From positions 310,001 to 374,000 of the forward strand of contig JAFBIR010000001.1 in the NCBI GenBank assembly GCA_021531385.1: DNA of 64,000 nt. Direction: 5' to 3'. Position numbers and translations under genes: made by a program. The notes under the pieces are model-generated. The model was not told the DNA's origin. It worked only from the letters and a program-made list of their open reading frames with translations, and searched no databases. Positions 31,378 through 41,159 of this stretch are shown here, one piece after another; within the stretch, counting starts at the first letter, position 1; every line of letters starts with the position of its first letter. Origin of the DNA: Parabacteroides distasonis (GTDB taxonomy: Bacteria > Bacteroidota > Bacteroidia > Bacteroidales > Tannerellaceae).

Positions 31378-33336
31378 TTATCCATTCATAGAGGCCAAGA
31401 ACTCCATATTGTCTTGAGTCTGCTCCATCTGCTTCTTCACGAACTCCATCGCCTCTAACGAGTTCATATCCGACAGATACTTACGTAAGATCCACATACG
31501 ATTGCGCGTAACCTCATCCTGCAACAGATCGTCACGACGGGTGCTGGAAGCCGTGATATCCACCGCCGGATAGACACGCTTATTCGCCAACTTACGATCG
31601 AGCTGCAACTCCATGTTACCTGTACCCTTGAACTCCTCGAAGATCACGTCGTCCATCTTCGAACCAGTCTCTGTCAAAGCGGTAGCCAAGATCGTCAAGC
31701 TACCTCCGTTCTCGATGTTACGAGCCGCACCGAAGAAGCGCTTCGGCTTTTGCAACGCATTGGCATCCACACCACCAGACAACACCTTACCTGACGCAGG
31801 CTGTACCGTGTTGTATGCACGGGCCAAACGGGTAATCGAATCCAACAGGATCACCACATCATGACCGCACTCTACCATCCGCTTCGCCTTGTTCAAAACG
31901 ATCTCGGCGATCTTCACGTGGCGCTCCGCCGGCTCATCAAACGTAGAGGCAATCACCTCCGCATCCACACTACGGGCCATATCGGTCACCTCCTCTGGAC
32001 GCTCATCAATCAACAAGACAATCATATAAACCTCCGGATGATTAAAAGCAATCGCATTGGCAATATCCTTTAGCAGCATCGTCTTACCCGTCTTCGGCTG
32101 CGCCACGATCAACCCACGCTGTCCCTTACCAATCGGCGAGAACAGATCCACCACGCGCACCGCAATCTTATCGTACACCTTCGGCGACTTACGCTCGGTC
32201 AACATAAACTTCTCATCTGGGAAGAGCGGTGTCAAATGATCGAACGGCACACGATCGCGCACCTCCTCTGGCAAACGGCCATTGATCGTATTCACCTTTA
32301 CTAAGGGGAAATACTTCTCGCCCTCTTTCGGCGGACGAATCGTACCCTCCACCACATCACCTGTCTTCAAGCCAAACAGACGCACTTGAGATTGGGAAAC
32401 ATAAATATCATCCGGAGAGGTCAAGTAGTTATAATCGGAAGAACGTAAGAAACCGTAGCCATCCGGCATCATTTCCAGCACACCGGTGCCGGTCAAGATC
32501 CCATCAAAATCGTAGGCTTTCTCCTGCGGCTGCGCATTGGCTGCATTACCATTGTTGGGAGCTGCGTTCGGATTGTTGTTATTCGAATTGTTATTGTTGT
32601 TATTCTTATTCTGCGGCTGTTGTTTCGGCTCTGTCTTGGCAGGCTGAATAGGCAAAATCTGATCCAGAACTGATTTCGCATCCGGATGACGGAACACCAA
32701 TCTCCGACGATCCTCTTCGACTGCCTTTTCCTCCGGTGCTCCGGCTACTGCCATCGGCTCCACTTCGGCTGTCACTAAAGTGTCTGAGAAAACCAGCTCC
32801 TCTTCCGGCTGCGCCAACTCCTCTTTGACCTCTACGGCTGCAGATTCATTGAAGAGGGGTTGCTCTACTTTTGCCTGAGGCGCTTGGGGCTCCTCCTTGT
32901 CTCTCAAGGCAGGCATAGGCTCCGGTATCGGCTCAGTAACCGGTTGATTAGGATCGACAGTAACCACGGGAACCGCAGCCACTCTTGTTTTCCGCTTCTT
33001 GCTTGGCTTCGGCTGAGCAGGATCCGGTGTCTCAACGGCCTTCTCTGCCTCCACAGGTTGTTCTGCCGCCGCTACCGGCTCTCCTTCCGCCGGTTCCTCT
33101 GCCGGCTTTTCAGGAGCTCCCTTCGCTTTCGCCGGGCGTCCCCGTTTCCGTCCCTCGGGCTTCTTCGGCTCTTTCTTATTCTCTTCGGCAAGCACGATCG
33201 CCTGCTCATCCAATATCCGATATACCAGCGCTTGCTTGTCTAACTCGCTGACTTTTGAAATGCCCAACTCCTCAGCGATCTTTTGAAGATCAGGCAGTTC
33301 CTTTTCATTCAATTCAATAATGTTATATTTTTGCAT
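31378..33336 (-). CDS. rho: Transcription termination factor Rho with long disordered insertion
   Basis: A 652-aa Rho, about 230 residues longer than E. coli Rho. Residues 1-47 are the Rho N-terminal helical domain. Residues about 50-275 are a disordered insertion: a [11 protein letters not shown]-hook-like patch at 62-70, then Pro/Glu/Ala-rich sequence, then an Asn-rich run from 243 to about 265. The RNA-binding cold-shock-like domain ([20 protein letters not shown]) and the ATPase follow (Walker A AQPKTGKT; Walker [17 protein letters not shown]). In Bacteroides thetaiotaomicron such an insertion is reported to drive phase separation of Rho. A minus-strand -7 box lies at 33520-33513, giving a leader of about 170 nt. 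Confidence 0.96.
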   Translation of the reverse strand: MQKYNIIELNEKELPDLQKIAEELGISKVSELDKQALVYRILDEQAIVLAEENKKEPKKPEGRKRGRPAKAKGAPEKPAEEPAEGEPVAAAEQPVEAEKAVETPDPAQPKPSKKRKTRVAAVPVVTVDPNQPVTEPIPEPMPALRDKEEPQAPQAKVEQPLFNESAAVEVKEELAQPEEELVFSDTLVTAEVEPMAVAGAPEEKAVEEDRRRLVFRHPDAKSVLDQILPIQPAKTEPKQQPQNKNNNNNNSNNNNPNAAPNNGNAANAQPQEKAYDFDGILTGTGVLEMMPDGYGFLRSSDYNYLTSPDDIYVSQSQVRLFGLKTGDVVEGTIRPPKEGEKYFPLVKVNTINGRLPEEVRDRVPFDHLTPLFPDEKFMLTERKSPKVYDKIAVRVVDLFSPIGKGQRGLIVAQPKTGKTMLLKDIANAIAFNHPEVYMIVLLIDERPEEVTDMARSVDAEVIASTFDEPAERHVKIAEIVLNKAKRMVECGHDVVILLDSITRLARAYNTVQPASGKVLSGGVDANALQKPKRFFGAARNIENGGSLTILATALTETGSKMDDVIFEEFKGTGNMELQLDRKLANKRVYPAVDITASSTRRDDLLQDEVTRNRMWILRKYLSDMNSLEAMEFVKKQMEQTQDNMEFLASMNG

Positions 33337-33512
33337 ACTGCGGTATTAATATAAACAATCAACCTGTCTAAGCCTATTAAATAGGCAAAATAACTCACAG
33401 GTATTCCTTTTGTTCTTTGGTAATCTTGCTAATCAAATTACAAACTCATTTAAACCGGATTATTCCTCTAATTGAAGCATCAGAGATATATCTGCGGGGT
33501 ATTTTTATAGCG

Positions 33513-33520
33513 CAAATATA
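33513..33520 (-). promoter_or_regulatory. -7 box before rho
   Basis: TATATTTG on the minus strand, about 175 nt before the rho ATG. The intervening AT-rich leader (33337-33506) holds no obvious gene and could carry Rho autoregulation, which is known in other bacteria. Confidence 0.5.
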
Positions 33521-33528
33521 GCTATAAT

Positions 33529-34869
33529 TTATGATTTCCCCCTGCTTTGTCCGATTTTTTTCACGCAAAATATCATTTTCGTAGCCTCTTCGATACGGAA
33601 ACGGTCATCTACTCTTCGTCCAACCACCCAAACAATCGAATCACCTGCGCAGAGTAACGGCTGCTGACTCTTTTCCCAACGCATCATCTTTTGGTCCGCA
33701 AAGAAATCACTGAGCTTTTTCCGACCTCGCATACCGAAAGGAACGAACCAATCCCCCCTCTGGGGTAAACGTAGCGAGAGTGTATCCGGTAATTTATCTG
33801 CGTCGAAATAGGCGATGTCAGGTGTACGTTCCATCTGAAAATCGGGGGTACGCTCCAGCAGCTGGAAAGAGAGAGGTAACGGCTGCGTCAGCTCGCCCGT
33901 AGCGACCGGAATCATCACCGGTTGCCAAGCAGGCTGTTCTTGCAAAGGGGCGATATACAACCGATCACGATCTTTCAGTACCCGATGTGTAGCCGAATAG
34001 AACTGCTTGCCGGAGAGGCCAGTAAGTGCCTCAAACAGGGTACCCACCACGATCCGGCTGAATCCATAGGGACGCAGCCACTCATAGAGCAAGGTTTCCG
34101 GTGCGGGATAGCGCAACAAAGCCTCTATCGACAGCGAGTCAGCCGTGATAAACACCGCTTTACGAGCCTCTTCCACCATGAAATCATACAACTGCTCGGC
34201 GGCGGAAAGATGCGCAGCCGAACGAGCGATCGTCTCCCGAGCGGCCGGATTCAACTGCTCCAATAGGGGAAGCACACGCAGACGCATAAAATTGCGGGTG
34301 AAGGCATCCGACAGGTTGCTGCTATCCGTCACATAATCCCAACCTTGCGTCTGTAACCACTCCTCAATCTCCGCTCGACTCACCGCCAACAGGGGACGAA
34401 CGACCTGCCCATTACGGGGGCGAATACCACCCAAGCCTCGCAAGCCACTCCCCCGCAAGAGATTCATCAACAAAGTTTCCACACTATCATCCCGGTGATG
34501 AGCCACCGCGATCGCTTCCGCATCGAAGGCCTGCCGCTGCTCCTCAAACCAACGGTAGCGCAGGGAGCGGGCCGCCATCTCGATCGATGCGTGATGAGCA
34601 GCCGCATAACCTGTCGTGTCAAAATCGACTTTGAGGAAAGGAACTCCCAAGGATGCCGCAAACCGACAGGCAAACGCCTCGTCACGATCCGACTCCTCCC
34701 CTCGGAGGTGAAAATTACAATGCAAAGCCCGACAAGGATACCCCAACCGCACCAATACCCCCAAGAGAGCGACAGAGTCTGCCCCTCCACTCAGTCCTAC
34801 CACTACCGGTCGCTTACCGGTCAACAGCCCTTGCTGTCGAATAAACCGTTCTACCTTCGCCTGAAACAT
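33529..34869 (-). CDS. tilS: tRNA(Ile)-lysidine synthase
   Basis: A 446-aa protein with the PP-loop VVGLSGGADSVALLGVL (residues 22-38) and the TilS signature HHRDDSVETLLMNLLRGSGLRGL. The C-terminal TilS domain continues to QRGDWFVPFGMRGRKKLSDF. It makes lysidine at position 34 of tRNA-Ile(CAU) so that AUA is read. The start ATG at 34869 follows a terminator (34893-34926) from the upstream operon. Confidence 0.95.
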   Translation of the reverse strand: MFQAKVERFIRQQGLLTGKRPVVVGLSGGADSVALLGVLVRLGYPCRALHCNFHLRGEESDRDEAFACRFAASLGVPFLKVDFDTTGYAAAHHASIEMAARSLRYRWFEEQRQAFDAEAIAVAHHRDDSVETLLMNLLRGSGLRGLGGIRPRNGQVVRPLLAVSRAEIEEWLQTQGWDYVTDSSNLSDAFTRNFMRLRVLPLLEQLNPAARETIARSAAHLSAAEQLYDFMVEEARKAVFITADSLSIEALLRYPAPETLLYEWLRPYGFSRIVVGTLFEALTGLSGKQFYSATHRVLKDRDRLYIAPLQEQPAWQPVMIPVATGELTQPLPLSFQLLERTPDFQMERTPDIAYFDADKLPDTLSLRLPQRGDWFVPFGMRGRKKLSDFFADQKMMRWEKSQQPLLCAGDSIVWVVGRRVDDRFRIEEATKMIFCVKKIGQSRGKS

Positions 34870-34892
34870 AGCCTTTCCCTCGCTTTAAATAA

Positions 34893-34926
34893 AAAGGTTC
34901 CGACCCTTTTCATGAGCCGGAACCTT
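34893..34926 (-). terminator. Terminator of the aspS-nif3-zinc ribbon operon
   Basis: Read on the minus strand: AAAGGTTCCG (34926-34917) pairs with CGGAACCTTT (34902-34893) and runs into a T-tract. It lies 24 nt after the zinc-ribbon gene stop. Confidence 0.8.
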
Positions 34927-34949
34927 TCGCTTCTATCTGTTTGCTTGCA

Positions 34950-35714
34950 TCAATCCTCAATACCCGCCAACTCAGGATCAATCATGATACGACCACAATA
35001 CTCACACACGATAATCTTCTTTCGGAGTTTGATATCCAACTGCTTCTGAGGTGGGATCTTATTGAAGCAACCGCCACAAGCACCTCGCTGCACAGTGACT
35101 ACAGCCAAACCGTTGCGTGCACCCTTACGGATACGCTTGAACGCCGTCAGCAGACGCGGCTCAATCGTGACCTCCAATTTCTTCGCACGCTCACGCAGCT
35201 TCTCCTCGTCTTGCTTGGTCTCTGCGATGATACGATCCAACTCAGACTCCTTCTGCTGCAAGTCGGCACGACGACCCTCCAACAGCTGCTTCAACTCGCT
35301 GATCTCATGCTCACGGTTACGAATCTCCTCCGTGAACTCCTTGATCTTCTTCTCAGAGAACTCAACCTCCAAACCCTGATACTCGATCTCCTTGGACAGG
35401 TTGTCGAACTCTCGGTTGTTGCGCACATTATCCAGCTGGGCCGTATAACGCTCGATCAACGATTTGCACTCCGTGATCCGATGCTTCTGATCTGCAATGT
35501 CCACCTTGATATCCTCAATATCCGCATGATAATTCTGAAGACGGGTCTCCAAACCAGCGATCTCATCCTCCAAGTCTTGTACCTCCAAAGGAAGCTCGCC
35601 TCTCAGCGTCTTGATCTTGTCGATATCCGTCATAATCGTCTGAAGTTGATACAACGTGTAGAGTTTCTCCTCCACGGTATATTCCTTGTCAGCTGATTGT
35701 TTATCTGTAGCCAT
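34950..35714 (-). CDS. C4-type zinc-ribbon, coiled-coil protein (DUF164-like)
   Basis: A 254-aa protein. About 190 residues of long coiled coil (heptad-rich from EEKLYTLYQLQTIMTDIDKI through the LRERAKKLEV region) are followed by a four-Cys zinc ribbon: CGGCFNKIPP and CEYCGRIMIDP. This is the CT398/DUF164 family, often linked to Nif3 as here. Its role is unclear; nucleic-acid or protein-complex binding is inferred. It follows the nif3 gene with a 1-nt gap. Confidence 0.87.
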   Translation of the reverse strand: MATDKQSADKEYTVEEKLYTLYQLQTIMTDIDKIKTLRGELPLEVQDLEDEIAGLETRLQNYHADIEDIKVDIADQKHRITECKSLIERYTAQLDNVRNNREFDNLSKEIEYQGLEVEFSEKKIKEFTEEIRNREHEISELKQLLEGRRADLQQKESELDRIIAETKQDEEKLRERAKKLEVTIEPRLLTAFKRIRKGARNGLAVVTVQRGACGGCFNKIPPQKQLDIKLRKKIIVCEYCGRIMIDPELAGIED

Positions 35715-35715
35715 T

Positions 35716-36813
35716 CTATAAATAATTTACTGGGTTCTGATTAACATTCGAAAAATGCACCGCGAATGTAGGGAATTTTTTCGATATAACGTTATAAAAT
35801 ATGTCTTTTGTACAGACTTCCGACTCATAATGCCCCACGACCGCCAGCAGAATATGATCCTCTACATCGTAAAAATCATTATACTTCGCCTCTCCGGTGA
35901 TCAGTACATCCGCTCCGTAAGCGATCGCCTCCTTGATCAAGAAGGCTCCGCTACCACCGCAGAGCGCCACCTCTCGGATGGGTCGTCCGGTAGGCTTGGA
36001 ATGCTTTACGCAACCCACCTTCAAGATGCTTTTCACCCGCTCCAGGAAGCTCAACTCATCCTCGGCATCAGGCAGTTCGCCTACGACACCTGACCCTGCC
36101 TGCGACCAGCTATTGCTCAAGGGATAGAAATCGAACACCGGCTCCTCATAGGGATGCACCGACAGCAACGCACGCATCACCGCCGCCTGCTTATAGGCCG
36201 GCAAGACGGTCTCAATGCGTACCTCCCGCTCCGTATGCAACTCTCCTATCTCGCCACAGAAAGGATGGCATCCCTCCTGCGCACGGAAAGTGCCTTCGCC
36301 ATGTAAGTTATAACTGCAACAATCATAGTTACCAATCGATCCCGCACCCGCATTGAAGAGCGCATGACGCACCACCTCGGCCTGCGCCTCCGGCACGAAG
36401 GTCACCAACTTCAGCAAAGCACCCTGCTGGGGACTCAAGATGCGCACGTTCTGCAACCCCAGCAACTCCGCCAAGCGATAGTTCACACCACCCACAGCAT
36501 TGTCTAAATTGGTATGTGCCGCATAGATCACCAAGTCATACTTGCAGGCCTTCATCAAGCAGCGTTCCACATAGGTACGTCCCGTCAACGACTTGAACGG
36601 ACGAAAAGCCAACGGATGATGGGAGATGATCAGGTTACACCCCCGATCGTTCGCCTCCTCGATCACCTCCTCCGTCACATCTAAACAGAGCAAGGCACCG
36701 GTGGCAAACTGATTCACATCGCCCACCTGTACCCCCGCATTGTCAAAACTTTCTTGCAGGGGTAGCGGGGCGAAAAGCTCAATCTCTTTCAGGATCTCCT
36801 TGATCTTGATCAT
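35716..36813 (-). CDS. Nif3-like dinuclear metal-centre protein (YbgI/YqfO family)
   Basis: A 365-aa Nif3 family protein. Metal ligands are visible in [14 protein letters not shown], in [11 protein letters not shown] and near [12 protein letters not shown], with a further set in [14 protein letters not shown] and [12 protein letters not shown]. The central insertion of about 100 residues (YqfO-type PII-like domain, including [14 protein letters not shown]) is present. It has been linked to GTP cyclohydrolase-like and metal-regulatory roles, but no activity is agreed. It overlaps aspS by 4 nt (ATGA). Confidence 0.9.
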   Translation of the reverse strand: MIKIKEILKEIELFAPLPLQESFDNAGVQVGDVNQFATGALLCLDVTEEVIEEANDRGCNLIISHHPLAFRPFKSLTGRTYVERCLMKACKYDLVIYAAHTNLDNAVGGVNYRLAELLGLQNVRILSPQQGALLKLVTFVPEAQAEVVRHALFNAGAGSIGNYDCCSYNLHGEGTFRAQEGCHPFCGEIGELHTEREVRIETVLPAYKQAAVMRALLSVHPYEEPVFDFYPLSNSWSQAGSGVVGELPDAEDELSFLERVKSILKVGCVKHSKPTGRPIREVALCGGSGAFLIKEAIAYGADVLITGEAKYNDFYDVEDHILLAVVGHYESEVCTKDIFYNVISKKFPTFAVHFSNVNQNPVNYL

Positions 36814-38564
36814 TTCAGCTCAACCTTCAGGCTTAACTCCTCCAATTGACCCGGCTCCAACTCACCCGGAGCATCCAGCATCACGTCACGACCGGAGTTG
36901 TTCTTTGGGAAAGCGATGCAATCGCGGATAGAATCCAACCCGGCGAAGATAGACACTAGACGATCCAAACCGAAAGCCAAACCTCCGTGAGGGGGCGCAC
37001 CATACTTGAAGGCGTTCATCAAGAAACCAAACTGCTGCTGCGCACGCTCCTCAGTGAAACCCAACAACTTAAACATCTTATCTTGCAACTGGCTGTCGTG
37101 GATACGGATAGAGCCACCACCCACTTCAACACCATTGATCACCATATCATAGGCATTCGCACGCACAGCGCCTGTATCGCTATCCAGCAAAGGAATATCC
37201 TCCGGATTCGGCGAGGTGAACGGATGGTGCATCGCATAGAAGCGTTGATCCTCCTCGCTCCACTCGAAGAGCGGGAAGTCGATCACCCACAAGCAGGCGA
37301 ACTGATCCTTGTCACGCAAGCCTAACTGGTTACCCATCTCCAAACGCAACTCGCAAAGCTGCTTACGAGTCTTCATGGCGTCATCGCCCGAAAGAATCAA
37401 GATTAAGTCGCCCGGTTCCGCGTCGAAGGCCGCCTTCAGCTGCTGCAATACCTCTTGCGTATAAAACTTATCCACGCTAGACTTCACATGGCCGTCTGCC
37501 TCCACACGGGCATAGACCATACCCTTCGCACCGATCTGCGGACGTTTTACGAACTCCGTCAGCTGATCCAACTGCTTACGGGTGTAGTTAGCCGCACGCT
37601 TTGCGCAGATACCCCCGATATAAGCCGCATTGTCGAACACGGAGAAGCCATGACCCTTCATCACATCCATCAACTCCACGAATGGCATACCAAAACGCAA
37701 ATCAGGCTTATCGCTACCGTAATACTTCATGGCGTCCTGCCAAGTCATCCGGCGCAACGGCTCTTTCATCTCAATACCACGCAAGGTCTTGAAGAGATGC
37801 TTGATCAATCCTTCGAATAACTCCAAGATGTCCTCCTGCTCCACGAAACTCATCTCACAGTCGATCTGCGTGAACTCCGGTTGACGATCCGCACGCAAGT
37901 CCTCATCACGGAAGCACTTCACAATCTGGAAATAACGGTCGAAACCAGACACCATCAACAGCTGTTTCAACGTCTGCGGACTCTGCGGCAGTGCATAGAA
38001 CTGCCCCGGATTCATACGAGAAGGCACCACGAAGTCGCGGGCACCCTCCGGCGTAGAGTTCACCAATACAGGCGTCTCCACCTCCAAGAAAGACTGCTCA
38101 TCCAGGTAACGACGTACCTCGAAAGCCATCTTATGGCGCAACTCCAAGTTGCGGCGCACAGCCGCCCGACGCAAATCCAGGTAACGATATTTCATACGCA
38201 GGTCATCGCCACCATCAGTATCCTCTTCAATCGTGAAGGGAGGTGTCAAAGCCTTGTTCAGCACATTCAGCTTCGAGACGATCAACTCAATCTCGCCCGT
38301 CGGCAAATTGGCGTTCTTGCTCGAACGCTCCCTGACCGTACCAGTCACTTGGATCACAAACTCACGGCCCAGGTGATTCGCCTGCTCGCAAAGCGCCGCA
38401 TCCTGCTCCATGTTAAACACCAGCTGCGTAATGCCATACCGATCGCGCAGATCCACGAAGGTCATACCTCCCATTTTACGGGTACGCTGCACCCAGCCGG
38501 CCAGTGTCACCACCAAGCCCTCATCTGCCAAGCGCAAATCCCCACAAGTCCTCGTTCTATACAT
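36810..38564 (-). CDS. aspS: Aspartyl-tRNA synthetase
   Basis: 584 aa from the ATG at 38564 ([10 protein letters not shown]). An earlier ATG at 38621 is 19 codons upstream and not conserved-looking. The N-terminal OB anticodon-binding fold ([20 protein letters not shown]) is followed by class II motif 2 ([20 protein letters not shown]). The bacterial GAD insertion domain comes next, then motif 3 ([15 protein letters not shown]). It charges tRNA-Asp. The gene leads an operon with nif3 and the zinc-ribbon gene. Confidence 0.97.
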   Translation of the reverse strand: MYRTRTCGDLRLADEGLVVTLAGWVQRTRKMGGMTFVDLRDRYGITQLVFNMEQDAALCEQANHLGREFVIQVTGTVRERSSKNANLPTGEIELIVSKLNVLNKALTPPFTIEEDTDGGDDLRMKYRYLDLRRAAVRRNLELRHKMAFEVRRYLDEQSFLEVETPVLVNSTPEGARDFVVPSRMNPGQFYALPQSPQTLKQLLMVSGFDRYFQIVKCFRDEDLRADRQPEFTQIDCEMSFVEQEDILELFEGLIKHLFKTLRGIEMKEPLRRMTWQDAMKYYGSDKPDLRFGMPFVELMDVMKGHGFSVFDNAAYIGGICAKRAANYTRKQLDQLTEFVKRPQIGAKGMVYARVEADGHVKSSVDKFYTQEVLQQLKAAFDAEPGDLILILSGDDAMKTRKQLCELRLEMGNQLGLRDKDQFACLWVIDFPLFEWSEEDQRFYAMHHPFTSPNPEDIPLLDSDTGAVRANAYDMVINGVEVGGGSIRIHDSQLQDKMFKLLGFTEERAQQQFGFLMNAFKYGAPPHGGLAFGLDRLVSIFAGLDSIRDCIAFPKNNSGRDVMLDAPGELEPGQLEELSLKVELK

Positions 38565-38717
38565 ATTAATATATATACAATGTTTGTGTTTACTTATTCT
38601 TCCGAGTCTATGCAGACCCACAAGTCGCGAAGGTACACATTTTAATTCAAATCAGAGGGAAACTAAGCTAATCACTCCACGAGTTAGGGAAAAATTTTTC
38701 TCCTATTGGAAAAAGAC

Positions 38718-38748
38718 TTGGGGAATGCAGGGAGAATCGTTATTTTTG
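38718..38748 (+). promoter_or_regulatory. Promoter of the menaquinone operon
   Basis: TTG (38718-38720), 20-bp spacer, TATTTTTG (38741-38748). The leader is about 70 nt to the ATG at 38825. Confidence 0.7.
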
Positions 38749-38824
38749 CTCGCTAAATTCATTATACAGCTTTCCAGCTATCGGAAAGTCGTTAGTGGAT
38801 CACTCACTTTAAAATCGGATCGCT

Positions 38825-40057
38825 ATGCAGTGCAAATTATTAGTCTTAGACGTAGATGGTACATTATTAAATGACCAAAAGGAGATTACACAGCGTACCC
38901 ATGCCGCTCTATTGAAGGCGCAACAGATGGGCGTACATATCGTATTGGCCTCCGGACGCCCTACCAAAGGGGTACAACCATTGGCGGAAGCCTTGGAGCT
39001 GAATCATTATGGGGGATTCATTCTCTCTTACAACGGTGGCCAAATCATCAATGCCCAGACGGGTGAGTTGCTGTTTGAGAAGCGTATCAATCCGGAAATG
39101 ATTCCCTATCTCTACCGGAAAGCGAACGAGAATGGTTTTACCATTTTCACTTATCACCAAGATTTCATTTTGACGAACGATCCGCATAACTTGCATGTGC
39201 AGGAGGAGGCGGAACTGAACAAGATGCGCATCATCGGAACGGACAATTTTATCGAGGCTGTTGATTTCTCCCCTTGCAAGTGTATCTTGACCAGCGATGA
39301 CGGTGAGGCCTTGCGTGGCTTGGAGAGCCATTGGAAACGGCGGTTGGATGGTGTCTTAGAAGCTTTCCTCACTGAGGACTACTTCTTGGAGGTAGCGCCC
39401 CATTTCATCAATAAGGGCAACACGCTGGCTGTCTTGATGGAGATGCTGAAGGTGACTACAGAGGAGATCGTGGCCATTGGTGATGGTGTGGCAGATGTCT
39501 CTATGTTGCAATTGGCCGGTACGGGTGTAGCCATGGGCAACGCACGCGATTCCGTAAAGGCCTGCGCTGATTTCACCACCCTTCCCAACACGATGGATGG
39601 CGTGGCGGTAGCCATTGAGAAGGCAATCTTAGCAGCCATACGTCCGGCAGATGTACCCTTAGATCAGCTAAACGCCCGTTCTAAACATGCCTTGATGGGC
39701 AACCTCGGCATTCAATACACCTATGCCTCCGAAGACCGGGTGGAGGCCACTATGCCGGTGGATGAGCGTACCCGCCAACCTTTTGGCATTCTGCACGGAG
39801 GTGCCACCTTGGCCTTGGCAGAGACTGTGGCCGGTATGGGCTCCATGATTTTGGCCAAGCCGGATGAGATGGTAGTAGGTATGCAAGTGAGCGGTAGCCA
39901 TGTCTCCTCTGCACATGAGGGAGATACTGTGCGTGCGGTTGGTACCATTATTCATAAAGGACGCTCCTCGCACGTGTGGAATGTAGATGTGTTCACCTCT
40001 ACCGACAAACTGGTCTCCAGCGTGCGTGTCGTGAACAGCATTTTGAAAAAGAAATAA
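38825..40057 (+). CDS. Cof-type HAD phosphatase fused to a hotdog thioesterase (DHNA-CoA thioesterase-like)
   Basis: A 410-aa two-domain protein. Residues 1-272 are a HAD-IIB (Cof) phosphatase: motif I LDVDGTLLND, motif II ASGRP, and motif IV AIGDGVADVSML. After a linker, residues about 285-410 form a hotdog thioesterase with FGILHGGATLALAETVAGMG, the HGG loop and Glu of PaaI/MenI-type enzymes. As first gene of the men operon, the thioesterase half most likely hydrolyses 1,4-dihydroxy-2-naphthoyl-CoA. The HAD half has no known place in the pathway. The stop overlaps the menF start by one base (TAATG). Confidence 0.88.
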   Translation: MQCKLLVLDVDGTLLNDQKEITQRTHAALLKAQQMGVHIVLASGRPTKGVQPLAEALELNHYGGFILSYNGGQIINAQTGELLFEKRINPEMIPYLYRKANENGFTIFTYHQDFILTNDPHNLHVQEEAELNKMRIIGTDNFIEAVDFSPCKCILTSDDGEALRGLESHWKRRLDGVLEAFLTEDYFLEVAPHFINKGNTLAVLMEMLKVTTEEIVAIGDGVADVSMLQLAGTGVAMGNARDSVKACADFTTLPNTMDGVAVAIEKAILAAIRPADVPLDQLNARSKHALMGNLGIQYTYASEDRVEATMPVDERTRQPFGILHGGATLALAETVAGMGSMILAKPDEMVVGMQVSGSHVSSAHEGDTVRAVGTIIHKGRSSHVWNVDVFTSTDKLVSSVRVVNSILKKK

Positions 40058-41139
40058 TGGATGCTATAGACCAAACAATCGACAACCATATCGCAGCGGG
40101 CCACGCCTTTGCCGCCTGGATCGGGCCGGGCGAACAGCAGATTCATTATGCCCTCCAGCGACAAGGCCGCCCGCATGAATTAGCCGCTATCTCCGAACTG
40201 ACGGGGATGCGAGGTTTCGTGATGGCTCCTTTTCAGCTGAGCGAGGCACATCCTATCGTGGTACTGGAGCCGGAAGAGTTGGGAGAATGGACTGTTCCGG
40301 ATCAGGGTGAAGCAGGCAATCGGGAAATATCCACCGTGGAGAGCGCCAAGCCGACTCCAGAAGCTGATTATGCCCAGCGTTTTGCGCTGTTTACCCACCC
40401 CCTACACCATCATCCTGAGCGCAAATTGGTGCTCTCACGCAAACAATCGGTGCCAAAGCTGGCGGGATTCTCCGTAGGGAAAAGTTTCTTGGCAGCTGTA
40501 GCTCGTTATATCCGTTCATTTGTCTATCTCTGCTATACGCCGCAGACAGGCACCTGGATGGGCAGCACCCCGGAGATCCTGCTTTCCGGCGAACGGCACC
40601 ATTGGCATACTGTAGCCTTGGCCGGGACACAACCTCTGCGTGACGGGAAGGTGGAGGAGCAATGGAATCCTAAAAACCGGCAAGAGCAACATCTGGTCGC
40701 ACAATACATCCATGATCAACTGAGAACATTGGGTATCGAAGGAGATGAGCAGGGCCCCTATCCAGTTCGTGCGGGAGAAGTCTGCCACCTAAAGAGCGAT
40801 TTCTTCTTCTCCCTGCCCGATCCCTCACAAATTGGTGAACTATTAGAGCGATTGCATCCCACACCAGCTGTCTGTGGATTGCCTAAAGCATGGGCCCTTC
40901 GTTTCATCCAAACGGAGGAGGGATATGATCGCTCCTATTATTCCGGTTTTGTCGGCTGGCTCGACCCACAAGGGCATAGTGACCTCTACGTCAACCTGCG
41001 TTGCATGCAAATCAAGCCGACGCATTTCGAGCTATATGCGGGGGGAGGCCTATTGGGAGCCTCCCAACTGACCGAGGAATGGCAGGAGACTGAGATCAAA
41101 TTGGACACAATGCGCCGATTGCTTCATCCAACATGTTAA
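40057..41139 (+). CDS. menF: Isochorismate synthase (MenF-like)
   Basis: A 360-aa chorismate-binding enzyme; the ATG at 40057 overlaps the previous stop. Conserved catalytic stretches are WMGSTPEILLS, VALAGTQPLRDGKVEEQWN and the later HPTPAVCGLPKAWAL. DRSYYSGFVGW and LRCMQI close the domain, and YAGGGLLGAS is the Mg-site ending. It isomerises chorismate to isochorismate at the head of menaquinone synthesis. It is slightly shorter than many MenF or EntC proteins, but no motif is missing. Confidence 0.92.
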   Translation: MDAIDQTIDNHIAAGHAFAAWIGPGEQQIHYALQRQGRPHELAAISELTGMRGFVMAPFQLSEAHPIVVLEPEELGEWTVPDQGEAGNREISTVESAKPTPEADYAQRFALFTHPLHHHPERKLVLSRKQSVPKLAGFSVGKSFLAAVARYIRSFVYLCYTPQTGTWMGSTPEILLSGERHHWHTVALAGTQPLRDGKVEEQWNPKNRQEQHLVAQYIHDQLRTLGIEGDEQGPYPVRAGEVCHLKSDFFFSLPDPSQIGELLERLHPTPAVCGLPKAWALRFIQTEEGYDRSYYSGFVGWLDPQGHSDLYVNLRCMQIKPTHFELYAGGGLLGASQLTEEWQETEIKLDTMRRLLHPTC

Positions 41140-41159
41140 ACTTGAAATTCAGATAACAG

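Noticed and set aside
35716-36813. Nif3 protein as GTP cyclohydrolase I type 2
   Set aside because: That activity is claimed only for some homologues and cannot be read from these residues.
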